From the NCBI GenBank assembly GCA_030737835.1, contig CM060847.1:16220656-16284655 (forward strand): DNA of 64,000 nt. The letters are read 5' to 3'. The notes below the pieces were generated by a model. It saw only the letters and a list, made by a program, of their open reading frames with translations. It was not told the DNA's origin and searched no databases. Source of the stretch: Acorus gramineus. Taxonomy: Eukaryota; Streptophyta; Magnoliopsida; Acorales; Acoraceae. Below are positions 22,045 to 34,024 of this stretch, in pieces (positions within the stretch are counted from its first letter, which is position 1; each line of letters starts with the position of its first letter). A program made the translations under genes and the position numbers.

Positions 22045-22488
22045 TCAGACGTTGGGGGCAGTTACAAGGAGTCGAGACGGGCACCTCTGTTTTCGCAGGT
22101 TCAAACAGAGGAGAACCAAACCCAGATTGAATATCATGAACATCGTGACAGCATAAGCCATGACAAGGATCTCCCCAAACAGGGTCTCCGTTGTCGCCGT
22201 GGGGAGGTTGAAGAGTCCACTTGCCGAGAGCGCGATCGCCCAGATCGCAAGCCTCAATGCATCGCGCGGTGGGGTCAGGCGGCAGTTCGGGGAAGGGGAA
22301 GGGGACGTTGGTGCTGGTCGGCGGAGCAGGGAGACAGAGAGGAGGCACAGACCCACGACGAATGCGGCGTAAACGATGACGGAATAGACGATGACGAGGG
22401 TTCTCAAAGAAGGGATTTGCGGGGGAGACACGGGGAGGTTAAACAAGGCAGCTGTGGAGAAGGAGATGACTAAGAGAGCGAACTTCAT
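22045..22488 (-). CDS. Small four-helix membrane protein, unknown function
   Basis: 147 codons from ATG 22488 to TGA at 22045-22047; an upstream in-frame extension has no ATG. The protein is an internal duplication. Residues about 1-57 and 78-134 align, each with a hydrophobic helix, an FNLP motif, a short polar loop, a second helix and a basic end (LLRR or NLRKQ). A Pro/Ser-rich linker joins the halves. A TATA box at 22612-22619 is well placed. I do not recognise the family. The topology suggests an integral membrane protein with both ends on one side. Its 3' region was copied twice into the repeat-X loci (3688-4083 and 20115-20210). This is the only copy with a start codon and promoter. Confidence 0.65.
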   Translation of the reverse strand: MKFALLVISFSTAALFNLPVSPPQIPSLRTLVIVYSVIVYAAFVVGLCLLSVSLLRRPAPTSPSPSPNCRLTPPRDALRLAIWAIALSASGLFNLPTATTETLFGEILVMAYAVTMFMIFNLGLVLLCLNLRKQRCPSRLLVTAPNV

Positions 22489-22611
22489 GAGTGCGTGGTG
22501 TGGTGGGGTTGGTGGGAGACGCCGGGTTGGGGAAGAGGAGGGGAGGCGAAGCTGCAAAGGTTGGCTCGGAGGGAAGGGCTGATCACTTTGATCACAGACG
22601 GGTTTTTGGGA

Positions 22612-22619
22612 ATTTTATA
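22612..22619 (-). promoter_or_regulatory. TATA box for the membrane-protein gene
   Basis: CTATAAAATT on the minus strand lies about 125 bases upstream of the ATG at 22488, a normal plant spacing including a leader of about 90-100 bases. Confidence 0.55.
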
Positions 22620-22718
22620 GGAAGACGCGTGTCAATCTAGGCAAGGAAATTAGTTACCGCATTTATATTATTATTTTAATAAATAAAAGAAGATGAGATT
22701 GTTAGCTGATCTGATTAA

Positions 22719-23110
22719 GGCCCCGTTTGGTTGCGCGATTCAGTGCGCTTTTGCTTTTTGAAAAGCTGAAAAGTAAAAGCTAAAAGCGTGCAGCCAAACG
22801 GAGCAGCTTTTTGCAGAATCGGAAGCTGGATTCCTTTTAATTTTTCCCTCGAAATCTGTGTTTTAAAAAGCTCAGAAACAACGCTTTTTGATCGGAATCG
22901 ATTTTTTGAATTAAAAAGCAACTTTCTCTACCAAACATTAAACTCCTTTCAAATATTGATTCCTGATTTAAAAAAAAGCATCCTAAAAAAGTCAACGTCT
23001 AAAATCATCTTAAAAAGCAGATTTATTCTAAAAATTACTTTTCAATATGTGTTTCCAAACTGAGATTGTTATAAGATAGCATTTGAAAACACAGTTTGAA
23101 ACGCGTCTAT
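22719..23110. mobile_element. Possible MITE starting GGCCCCGTTTGG
   Basis: GGCCCCGTTTGGTTGCGCG resembles common plant MITE termini, and the following DNA has short inverted AAAAGC/GCTTTT motifs. No exact partner end or target duplication was found, so the limits are approximate. Confidence 0.3.
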
Positions 23111-23122
23111 ATCATTTTAATA

Positions 23123-23235
23123 TAGGACAATGATGGGGTGTGATCATTCCATATATATATATATGTCCTAGTTATACCGTATCTTTTGTTTCATTTCTTC
23201 TCGAACAATCAAAAACAATTTTTTAATTATGGATC

Positions 23236-23301
<66 letters not shown>

Positions 23302-23415
23302 AACGATCACATCCTATCGTTGTCTTATATATACATAGACCGTTCCCCTATATATATATATATAGAGAGAGAGAGAGACGATGGGTGCAATCGTTCCACA
23401 CGCGCGCGCGCGCAC

Positions 23416-23452
<37 letters not shown>

Positions 23453-23515
23453 GTGGAACGATCAACATATATATAATATATAATATAAAATGTTATCACA
23501 TTTATATATATATAT
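23123..23515. repeat. (TA)n/(CG)n/(CA)n microsatellites with inverted motifs
   Basis: A (TA)n run of about 60 bases (23240-23299) and smaller TA, GA, CG and CA runs. Degenerate inverted copies of a GATGGGGTGTGATCATTCC motif lie at about 23130, 23300, 23380 and 23455, suggesting MITE remnants around an unstable AT core. Confidence 0.7.
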
Positions 23516-23733
23516 ATTTTGGGATATTTGGGGATGGTTTGATATTCTCACACCCGGATGACCAACATTCACTTCCCCAAAAACGCGTCTTTTTAAATCA
23601 CGATCAAAACCGTCCAAGGGATGTGGCCTTGATTTTTTTTTCCCACCATCCGATGTTGATCCAACGGTTCACATTGATTTTTGGGATATTTGGGGATGGT
23701 TTTCTAATTGTTACACAATTGGTCAGTGTATAT

Positions 23734-24583
23734 TAGGCTTGTCAACGGGTCGGGTCCGGGTCGGGGTGGACCCGGACCCGACCCGTGACAGGACCCGGCG
23801 GGTCCGGGTCCAACCCAGGACCCGGCGGGTCCGGGAAAATGCGGACCCGGACCCCGACCCGGACCCGTCGGACCCGGGTCGGGTCTAGGTCCGACCCGAC
23901 CCGGATGGTTGGGTAAAAAAAGAAAGAAAAAAAAGATAGAAGAACTCATGTATTTGTTTGCTTTATCATTCTATTTGAAATTTTTTGTAATAAAACATTA
24001 TTGTTAATGAGACTATGTTTGAATATAATTTTATACAATTCAAAAGAAGTAAATAAATTATTAAACAACATCTAAAACAATAATCACTAACATAAAAAAC
24101 AAATTAACCTAAATAATAAACATAACTAACCTAAACAACATTCAAAACAATATTAACCTAAACAACATTCAAAACAATAAACACTAACATATTAACTTAA
24201 ATAATAAACATAAATAATGCAACAAACTAATTAATCATACAAATTCAAAAGCTAATAAGTTAATTGTCCAAAACAAACCGATTTATAGGCTTGTTATGAT
24301 TATGATTTATGAACTTGTAGATACAAAAATAAGTTAAGTAAAAAATAAAATTATGTATCAACTAATATTAATGGTCTTGTAATATATGAACATATATTAA
24401 AAAAAACAGTCGGGTCCAACGGGTCGGGGCGGGGTGGACCCGGACCCGACCCGTTTGTTTGTTCGGGTCCGCCAGGTCGGGTCCAACTCGGGTCGGGTCC
24501 AAATCGGGTCGGGTATATTACACGTATAATCGGGTCCGGGTCGGGTCGGGTCCGGGTCTGGACCCGACCCGTTGACAAGCCTA
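23734..24583. mobile_element. hAT-type MITE with GC-rich ends (850 bp)
   Basis: Terminal inverted repeats TAGGCTTGTCAACGGGTCGGG and CCCGTTGACAAGCCTA. An exact 8-bp target duplication GTGTATAT lies at 23726-23733 and 24584-24591. The subterminal regions are dense GGGTCCGGGTC repeats and the core is AT-rich. No transposase. Confidence 0.93.
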
Positions 24584-24696
24584 GTGTATATTGTTCTTTC
24601 ACTGTTTCCCTTTTTATTCTTATGTGGGTTTTTTTTTTTTTCACTCATTCAATGGTTTAAGAATAATATATATATTTTATATGTGGCGTATACTGT

Positions 24697-25345
24697 GTGG
24701 ATGAGTAAAATGTCATGGGGCTAGTTTTTATTTTATTGAATATTACAAAAAAAATTCTTATTTCTTAAGATTCTTTATTTAGATTTTTCATTTTTTTTAT
24801 TTTTTAATGATCAGTTTTTTTTTTTTTGTAAAAAGAAATAAAAACAATGATATGTAGTTATTATTGATTTTTTTAGGGTGGTTTTTAATTTTTTGTGAGA
24901 TTTGTTTATGTTGATATTATTTTAATTAAAAAATATATATCATCATAGAATCCAAAAATCATTTTTAAAACTGGTTTGATAATTCTAATTAAAAAAAAAT
25001 TCTTCATTGTGTAATATTTCATAGAAGGAGAATTATTGTCTGACTGTAAAGGAATGAGTACAATAATGAATTTCTAAATATTTCAAGTGAAGTAGAATGA
25101 GTTGAACATCAAACTATATATATCAAATTGACTCTATAGTGTATATATAATATATGATAAAATGATGTTGGTGTTTTATTACATAATTTTTGTATGTTTT
25201 TATGTGATTCTTAACTAAATTTTGAGTATAGAATTGGATTCATTTATAAAAAATTTACTTAGTATTTTTTATAAAAAAAAATGTTTTAGCAACAATTTAG
25301 TTTAGCCCACCCAGAAATAAATTTGTGGATCCACCTTAAAGGGAC
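24697..25345. mobile_element. Possible decayed hAT-type element
   Basis: The right end GGGTGGGCTAAA...GTGGATCCACC (reverse complement) resembles the right end of the element at 10254-11091. A related GTGGATGAG...GGGGCTAG lies at about 24697. No target duplication was found. Confidence 0.3.
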
Positions 25346-25892
25346 TGAAACACTTTTTTTTTTTTTTTACATACGGTGCAATCGTTGACTATCTTATACA
25401 TGATAGATCATCGTAGGTTGCTATGGAAAAAAATCCTGTAGCGAATCACAGGTGACCTGATCCCGTGGCCTAGGCAGCTCATCTCAATGAGATGAGTCCA
25501 CCAATACCATGCACGGCGAAGTACTAATAATAAAGTAATAATACATGTAGATTCAGGTGGGTGTTGTTTTCAGGTCATCCATCAACATTGGATCTAACGT
25601 TGAAATAAATCTGCTTTGAAAATTGGAACGTGGGTCTAATCAGTTTCATGAGTAGTGTAGTTGATATCACGCAGGAAAAAAACATACTAATCTTGATATC
25701 TTCTTATAAAACCTTTTTACATCCTAAAGTTGATATGCAACTGAGAGTTCTTAGTTTTGGTTTCAGTATTGGATATCCAAAAAAAAAAAAAAAAAGTACC
25801 CAAAAGTCATGAAAGCTAAGGAAATCCAGAAAACAATATTATACAAAGCCTAGATTACTTGTCTAAATTTTCTGAGTGAGTTAAAAACATAC
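25346..25892. other. Intergenic, downstream of the orphan exon
   Basis: This is where the second exon of the reductase gene should lie on the minus strand, but no matching coding stretch is visible. Short inverted CTCATCTCAATGAGATGAG sits near 25480-25498. Confidence 0.45.
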
Positions 25893-26112
25893 CATCCCAT
25901 TGGGAGTCACTCCAGTAGGAAGTGTCCCCCCATGACCAAGCACCAAGTCCAAGCTTTGAGACCATCAAATCAGACCCACCCAACTTCACCTTCTCTTCTC
26001 CTGTCAATGTTGAGACACTCTCAGAAGCAGAAACTCTTCTCATCTGAGTCTTCCTCTGCTGCAAAAGAGAAATCACACTTGTACTGCTAACTTGCAAAGC
26101 CATGACTTGCAT
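25893..26112 (-). pseudogene. First exon of a plastid aldo-keto reductase, orphan
   Basis: Minus-strand ATG at 26112 begins a 73-codon exon that ends at a good donor (GATG|GTATGT, 25893/25892) in phase 1. The N-terminus is Ser/Thr/Arg-rich like a transit peptide. It is followed by [27 protein letters not shown] and the SDSQWD end, matching chloroplast aldo-keto reductases of the Arabidopsis At1g06690 type. Family members are NADP(H)-dependent oxidoreductases. No second exon (cofactor and Asp-Tyr-Lys-His catalytic parts) is seen on the minus strand before the next gene at 22.5 kb. It is either a gene fragment or a gene with an exceptionally long, transposon-filled intron; I favour the fragment. 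Confidence 0.7.
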
Positions 26113-26189
26113 TTCTGCCACAAAGCAAAATCTGTGGAAACCACTTAATGGGTTCTCAATAAAGTCCAAAAACAAGTGATGGGTGTTTA

Positions 26190-26990
26190 TATGGGCAATT
26201 CAATTGCACATTGAAACGTGAAAGGCATTGGAGATACTTGTTTCATGAATTTGAAGTGGAGAAAAAAAAAAAATCATTTTTAAGACTTGATTAGTCACTA
26301 CAGTGATTGGTTGAAACACAAGGAAAACATTTTCTTGATTTTGAGGGACTGAACGACATGTGGCAGAGGTTTTAAAGAACAACAAATTTTTGGACTTTTT
26401 AGTGGTAGCTCTGTCTCATTCAGCTAGGATATGAGATGAGAATTTTTTTCTTTCAATCTCAGTTTTTTAAAATCTATGTTTTCACATCTTTTTAAGAAAG
26501 TCAGAAAATACACAATAAACCCAAATATGTGAGGTGAGGAAACAGAAGTGAAAAATGTATTTAGATCCACGTTAAGGAATTCTCATATTTTGAAACATTA
26601 TTTTCATCTAAACTTAATTTCAAATGGACTTTAGATTCCATTTAAAAGTGCAGTCGTGAAGAAGAGATTTTGAAATCTAGCTGACTTTTCAAAAACATTA
26701 TTTTGATATATATTCAAATGCATGAGAAATAACATGGTGAATACGTCTGAGAAAATCGTTTGGATCATTATTTTGACATTCAAACAACAGAATCCATCCA
26801 CCCAAATATGCTACCATGTAGGTTTTTTTTTTTTTTTTTTTTTTGTTAAGTAGATTTTTGTTTTTTGTAGCATTGGACCTATTTAGATGTTTGTAAGCCT
26901 TTCCATGTGCATTGTGTGCCCAGGAGGTTTTGGATTGTGTCAATCCGGGCTATTGTTATGCAGTGATGTGTTTAGGTTAATTTGGTCATC
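26190..26990. repeat. Duplicated 5'-flank, copy 1
   Basis: Two patches (about 26265-26420 and 26860-26985) are collinear with 27890-28020 and 28085-28190. They share TTTTTGGACTTTTTAGTGG and a GTGTGCCCAGGAGG-like block. The flank of the reductase exon was therefore duplicated locally without the exon. Confidence 0.55.
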
Positions 26991-27869
26991 CCAGATACTT
27001 GGATAATCTTATCAATCATCATGCGTGATTGTATTTTATTTTATACAACCACTTAATTTGTCAAGTTAAAGCATAACAGCGAGTTCTCCACATTATGCAC
27101 GTGGTATTATGCAGGTCCACTTTTAAAAATGTTCTTCTATGAAAACCACTAAAAATCATTTGGATTCGCGTTTCAATCATAAAATTTGTTTAAACAAAGA
27201 TATAAAAGTCGTTTTAGTTGCATGGTTGACTATTTTCTAGCAAGCTCATTTTAATCATTTTTTTTTGTCATAACAATTTCATTCAATCATTTTTTGAAAT
27301 GGTAATATGCTTTTAATTTTTTTTTAAAAAAAATATACATTTGTTTGAAAAATACATATATTTCTATTAAATAAATATGACACATGAACGTTTTTTATTT
27401 TTATTTTTATAAAAAAAGGTAGTGCTTGCTACCGTAACTTTCATTTTTAAAGGTTTAATTACAAGTTTGAACTGGTGGTGAGAGGATAATAGAGAATAAC
27501 AAAACAAAAACTCAAAAAAACAGATGGGGATCTCCCAGTACAAAGCAGAAGTGGGGGGGATTGAGCTTTCACAGATGAGAAAAATGGATTAAATGCGTAT
27601 TTTTTATATATTTTATTATAATCAAATATGTATTCACCTACCAATATACTCTGTTAGATATTTCATGAGGTTTTGTTTGAAACCATAAAATTAGATCCAC
27701 CCGAATAGAGATTTCTTGAATTTGCACATCTAGACTTATGAGGTCCCCTATCTTATATTTCTCAATATATTTCTTATGAATGACTATTATTAGATGTTCC
27801 TCCAAAACTATCAAATCAAGAGATGGGTCTATCTGAAAGTAGAGCAAATTTTCTTTAAATTGGGCAGGC
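26991..27869. other. Intergenic
   Basis: AT-rich, with no gene or repeat boundary identified. The open frames here lack recognisable motifs. Confidence 0.4.
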
Positions 27870-28215
27870 AGTCATGGAAGATCTTGTAATTTGAGGGGGG
27901 AGAAGCCTTGATTGATACCGCTGTAGTGATTGGATGTAACAAGAAGAAAATACGTGGCAGTGATTTTGAAAGCGCAACAGTATTTTGGACTTTTTAGTGG
28001 TTGTTCCGTCTTTATTCAGATTGGACTGGTTTACTGGGAGGCTCTAATATGCAGCCACGTAAGTGGAATTGTTTTTGTTAAGTGGTTTTGTTATAGCATT
28101 AGACAGGAACACGTTTTGTTTGTGAGCTTTGATGTGCCCCAGCAGGTTGGATTGTGAGTCTGGTCTACTGTCATGCCGTCATCAGTTTAGCTTATTCTTG
28201 TCCTTCTCATATCAT
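27870..28215. repeat. Duplicated 5'-flank, copy 2
   Basis: Diverged partner of 26190-26990 (see there). A further degenerate relative, sharing ACTGGTTTGCTAGGA...CTCTAATATGAAGCCA, occurs at 48510-48634. Confidence 0.5.
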
Positions 28216-28276
28216 CACGTGTGATTTTTTTTTTTTTTTTTAACTAGATACACCTTGTCTGTTTTACGATTCATAA

Positions 28277-28525
28277 GTTCATTTAGACAGCGTTTGTCCT
28301 TCTCATACAATTACACAGCTTTTATGATTATAGAAAGCTAGTTTTATCGTTGTACAATCAAACAGTTTTACAATCACAGCTTCCTGCAAACAGATTTCAG
28401 ATAAATAGTATTCAAAAGCTGCGATTTGAAAAAGCTAGGGAGAAAACTGTTTTCTGCATAATGAGTTTTAAATCCAAAGATTGCAAAAAATCAGTTTTAC
28501 AATCGCGTCACCAAACGCTACCTTA
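28277..28525. mobile_element. Possible hAT-type MITE
   Basis: CAGCGTTTG near 28289 and the inverted CCAAACGCTACC near 28510 suggest a short inverted-repeat element with internal GATTGCAAAA-type motifs. No exact target duplication was seen. Confidence 0.3.
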
Positions 28526-28599
28526 CGGTTGTTAAATGTATCACTAGCATCATTTTCCACTTTGTCAATGTATACATTTGATTATGAAATATATAAAAA

Positions 28600-29112
28600 G
28601 GGGAAAATCCAAATAACCTCTTATAAACGGTTTAAAATCCACTTAATCTCTTGAAAACATCTATGTAAATCCAAATAACCTTCTAATTTAAACTTCGGTG
28701 ATAGATGTGAAAATTTCTACGAATGTTTCATTTAATTAACTCTGGTTGAAAACACAGTATTCAAAAACTTCCATACAATGTATTAAAAATACAAAAAATC
28801 TTTTGTAAATGACCATTATAACCCTCTGAATAGATTGTAAAACCCTATCCGGGGGGGAGGGGGGTAAAAGTATCATTTTAAAATAATTTTCTACATTTGT
28901 AACATATTATAAAGGGGTTTTGGTATACCATGTTCTCAGTTAAGGTTAACTAAATTGAATATTAGCAAAATATTACTCATTTGACAACGAAATTTTAACT
29001 TGGGGGTCTTTGGATTTACACAGGAGTTTTCAAGATGTTATATAAACTTCAAAAAAAATCAGGGGGTTATATGGATTTCGAGCAATTTACCGGGGTTATG
29101 TAGATTTTTCCC
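28600..29112. mobile_element. Mutator-type MITE, family M copy 1 (513 bp)
   Basis: Long inverted ends begin GGGGAAAATCC and GGGAAAAATC. An exact 9-bp target duplication ATATAAAAA lies at 28591-28599 and 29113-29121. The interior is shared with 36711-37440 and 53893-54425. Confidence 0.85.
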
Positions 29113-29121
29113 ATATAAAAA

Positions 29122-29710
29122 ATATATACATGGAACTCATACGGGTATTTATTTCATTTATTATTAAAAACAATCTTTAATAGTGAAATATAAATTTTTA
29201 GAATAATTAAACATATGAGATTGTAAAATGGCACTAACGTTATTCTATTAATTTATTAGTTTAAGGCCAAATAACATATTCCTAAACATTTGAAAAATGA
29301 CATGTACAACTCAGTGTCTACATCAATCTGCATCCCTCATGCACTGTGCTAGTGAATTATACCGCATCCACTATGATAGCACATTATATACTGTATCATT
29401 GCAATGTATATGTGGCTTGAGGATCACTTTAAGACTATTTATAGAATTACAAAACGGACCGAGTGTATTAGCGGTAAAAACATTTTCTCTGCATTGTTTT
29501 GTTGTTCTATAATTTATGAAAAATGATAGACTTAATTATTTTTACTAATTAATATTCAGATCACACATGTTTTTATTTTTTTTAAAAAAAATAAACATCA
29601 TCTAATAAGATATATATACTTTTATAAAAAATATATATATATCACTTCATTTTGAGTTGAATAAACTCATTTTTAATAAATGTAAGAAAAAATCAAGTGT
29701 AACATCGCCC
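29122..29710. other. Intergenic
   Basis: AT-rich spacer between two DNA elements; no gene seen. Confidence 0.4.
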
Positions 29711-29720
29711 ATATTTTATA

Positions 29721-31033
29721 GGGAGCGGATATTCCCACCACCCCATTTATATTAAACACCACCCTTTATTTACAATATTGCCATCCGCGCATAACTCTCA
29801 AAAATGCATTAAGGGCACCACCCTCTCTTTTTCACCACCCTAAGTAATTGGCTAGGTCAATCCCACCACCCTAAGTAATTGGCATAAGTTAGACACATGG
29901 GATGTCTATGTAATTTTATTTCCTAGACAATGTCGTTGTCGATGAAAATAGAAAAAAAAACATGTAGGTTCTGGAATGAGTTAAACACATAGGGTGTCTA
30001 CATAATTATATTTATTAGACAATTCATATGTCGATAGACATAGAAAAAAAAACTGTAGGTTCTAGAATGCGTTAGACACATGAAATGTCTACATAATTAT
30101 ATTTCCTAGACAATGACCCTGTCGATGGAAACAGAAAAAACCTGTAGGTTTTCGAATGAGGTAGACACATGGAGTGCCTACATAATTATATTTTCTAGAC
30201 AATATCCATGTCGATGGAAACAGAAAAAAAACTCTGTAGGTTCTGGAATGAGTTATAGTTGTGTGTTTTACTACACCAATGTCAATGGTTGTAGTAATTG
30301 GAGACTATTACTGTCAAACACATAAATGTATGAAAGTTTTAATATTTTTTTTAAAGGTTAGATACATCGTGTCTCGAGTATATGTGTATTGTTAGACAGT
30401 TTGTTTTTCTATTCTTGCGTGAATCAAGTTCCCTCATGAAACATAAGGAAAAAATTCACAAATTTAACACGAATTACTTATCCAATAAAACATTTACAAA
30501 CACATTCAACATTCATATTCAATAGACATTCCCATAATTCAAAAGACCCCTAAAAAATACACAACTCTAACAAAATCTCATATAGGTCACAATAAAAAAA
30601 TGAAATCATCTTAAACAAAATAACCAGATCCAGATAACAGATACCCAGCAATACAAAAACAAGAAAAACAGATTGGTTTAGATAGATTACATTGATCGAC
30701 CGACCCAGAATCCTATCAAAGAGAGTTGACAACGTTAAAAGCGGACTGGAGAGATGTGGAGCGTCTTCACGACAGCCAATCGTCAGCGTCCTCATGAGTG
30801 CAACGTATGGGATGTGTCAAAGAGGTGTTCGAGAGGCTAGATCGGAAAAAAAAAAAGAGAGAAAAGAGAGAGAAGAGAGAGGTCGATGGGATGAAATATG
30901 GTGGGTGGTGAGAAGGGTGTTTCTCATAGGGTGTTTATATATGGTGGTGCATTTGGTAAGTGAAAAAATTAAAGGTGGTGGACTACAAAAGGTGGTGCCC
31001 TAAGCTAAAAAGGTGGTGGGCGTATCGCTGCCC
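29721..31033. mobile_element. Non-autonomous Mutator-like element (1.3 kb)
   Basis: Inverted ends GGGAGCGGATATTCCCACCACC-like on the left and GGGCAGCGATACGCCCACCACC-like on the right, with a 10-bp duplication ATATTTTATA at 29711-29720 and 31034-31043. More CCACCACC/GGTGGTGG motifs sit inside both ends. Contains a tandem array (29888-30255). A GC-balanced patch (about 30690-30830) might be captured host DNA. No transposase. Confidence 0.82.
29888..30255. repeat. Four-copy tandem array of about 90 bp
   Basis: Units start at about 29888, 29980, 30071 and 30160. Each carries GTTAGACACATGG, CTACATAATTATATTT, CTAGACAAT, GTCGATGGAAACAGAAAAAA and TGTAGGTTCTGGAATGAG elements with 10-20 percent differences. 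Confidence 0.88.
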
Positions 31034-31043
31034 ATATTTTATA

Positions 31044-32648
31044 TGCATATTGGGGCTTTTTCTACTGCTGTTCATTTGAATGGGCCTTTTATATTCATGG
31101 ATACGGACCGGGCTCATGTTACTCTATTTTATCTTGAAAGTTGGCAAATGTTTGAGAGAGACCTGTTTGGAGCCTCATATACAATTCTATTTTAACTTTC
31201 TAAAATTATATATCTCATCGAAACATGTCTTCTATAAAAGATGAAATATATATTTTAATGAATTATATGAATTTATTTTAAATAATGTAAATTTTTTTCA
31301 ATGATGTATACATACATTGGGCAACTATTGATGTATATATATATGGGGCTGCAGAAGTTGTGTGTAACAATGCTCCTTCCTCCTCGCCTTATAAATGAAC
31401 CCAAAAAAATTAACTAAGAGGTCCAACAATCTTCATGTTCTAGCAAAATATATAGTGAACTAATAACGTATTGAACATGATTCTATGAGTCACCAAGGAT
31501 GAAAAAAAGGATTCTATATTCCAAAGAAACCAATTTGGATGCCCCCTCCTCAAGTAATTCTATCCAATTTCTGTTATTAATGTCCTGTGATTTATATTAT
31601 TTTTTTGTTGCAGATAGACTTTGTATTTGCTCCATGAAAAAATCATTTTGGGTTCAATCCATAGGGTTGGTCAGTCTTCAATTGAACGCTCCTTGAAGCT
31701 GAGATAACTTAGAAATGATTCAGTTCAATTAATAAGTTATTCAATTTGTTTCATGAACTATTTAGTTAAAATTTAAGATTTTCATGAATTCAATTCAACT
31801 CAAAGATAAAATTATTTAGTTCAGATTAATGCTATAAAAATACTTTGCTATCACCTTTTTTTAATTTGATTAAATGATTTATTCATTGTTAACTATGGTT
31901 ATTGAATTTTTTAATTTGTTTTATATAATTGTTCAATTTGATCAATAAATTATTCAATTTAATTCAAGATTTACATGAAATAATTAAGTTCAATATAAAA
32001 AAATAATTTTATTCTCTCAAATAATGTCTCATGTAACTTGCATGCGAGGTGTCCACTAGTCAATCCCTCAACCCTGGCTAAATCCAGTGTCCAAATCACC
32101 TCACACAGATCACCCTAATCAGCAGTAGTAGATAATATAAATAAACCACAATAATACAAGATACCTCAAATGCATAAATCACAATATAGCACTCAAGCCC
32201 CACAAATCCTCCCACAATTAAATTAAAATTTCCATCGTATCAAATCCAAGGCAGGCCAGGAGCCATGCAAAAAGGCAGCAATATCTATAACAACAGAAGT
32301 GACAACCATATCTCCTCAGAGTAGTCTTTCATGTGACATTAGTAGGGATATTGATGTACTGTATATATAACTATGATTTTTTCTCCTTGTAAACTCTTTT
32401 CATGGGCATTGCCTTCCAAATTAAAAGATTGTCCTTTGCTAAAATGTAGAACTTAAATTTTTGGAAACCATGGATACCAACATGAACATGAAAAATATGA
32501 AATTAGGGAACCTACTATGTTCAAAAGAATCCAAATAAACCTTCCAAGATCTTATAACGATTATAATTACACACGTCGATCTACTGATCTAGAGTTTTCT
32601 TGCAATCTTTATCACTTTATTATATATACAGGAGATTGCATTCTAGAA
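31044..32648. other. Intergenic with AT-rich dispersed repeat
   Basis: 31717-32040 belongs to a loose family also seen at 40917-41200 and 48770-49020, rich in TTCAATTTGATTCATGAAT-like phrases. No gene. Confidence 0.45.
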
Positions 32649-33152
32649 ATTAAATAACAGTGCGGCTACCCAGGCCCCAAAAATTAGGCCCCATTGTTGA
32701 GCCCCAATAGGTGGCATAATCCTATTGGTCTAATGTTTGACTTTTTCTAACCACCAAAAGGCCAATTACACAACTACCCTTATCATTAATATCCTCATTA
32801 AAATAGTAACCGAATCCCACAAATTGGGGCACCATTAATTCCTCTCCCCAAAGTAACCGAATTCCACAAATGGGGGCACCATTAATTCCTCTCCCCAATA
32901 AAATTTGAATGTTAGGGTTCCGAATTGGGCAAAGCCATATGAATGAAAAAAAAGAAAAAAAATTAGGCGATCAAGATTTCAATCCATCTGATTCTCTTCC
33001 CCAACAAACCGTTAACAATGGCGAATAAAAAAGGATAGATTTCTTCTGCCAATAGAAACTTAAATGTCATTTTGTATTTGTTTTTTTTTTTTTTTTGACA
33101 AAAAAAAAAAACAGGTCATTTGTATCTGATAAAAAAGTCACATTTTTTTTTT

Positions 33153-33410
33153 TTTGCACTTCTTGCAAATGTGGAATCCAATCAAGAAACTGTCTCAGTT
33201 GTGAAATTTTTCCTTCCGTGCATCTGAATTTCTTCCGTTAATACTGTGTATCTGAAATTCGGCAGTGTATCTAGATTAATTTTTTGCACTTCTTGCAAAT
33301 GTGAAATCCAATCAAGAAACTGTCTCAGTTGTTGAATTTTCCCTTCTGTGCATCTGAATTTCTTCTGTTAATACTGTGTATCTGAAATTCGACAGTGTAT
33401 CTTGATTTGG
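33153..33410. repeat. Direct duplication of about 130 bp in element A
   Basis: TTTTTGCACTTCTTGCAAATGT begins the two copies near 33153 and 33283. Both contain GTGTATCTGAAATTCG and CAGTGTATCT. Confidence 0.85.
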
Positions 33411-34024
33411 GAAATCACAAATGTTTTATGTTTTCCTGTGCACACCATTCATATTCTGCTTCGAATGATGCAATTAGCCTGTAATATCAGATACTTGTAT
33501 CTGAAAATCATTTTAAGATACAGTGCTGTATCTTAAAACCAAACAAAAACCATGTGGATTTTGAATTACCAAACATGTTAATTAGCAGTACATATATTTT
33601 AAAAAAAGTCCTTCAAGCCTTTATATATATATATATATATATGACAATTAGAAATTAAATATGAATCAGATAAACTTTAATCAATTCCATGGAGAAATAA
33701 AATGTCAAACTTCAAATTGTGCTTGAAACAGGTTTTAAGATACACATTTCACATTCAGACACACCTCAATAGTTATTATCTACTATGCTGGAGAAGCAGC
33801 CAATTATATTTGATTCATTTTTTGAGTTAAGGTATACCTAATAAAAAGTCTCACATACACATCACAATAGACATACATTCCACATACAATTTGACATTGA
33901 TTTGCATTTCACATAGATGTCTAATACAAATTTCAGATACACCATCAAATTCAGATACATCTATCACTGTATCAAATACAATGTTATCTCGTCCACATTT
34001 TGCTGATCAGCCAAATCAATCACT

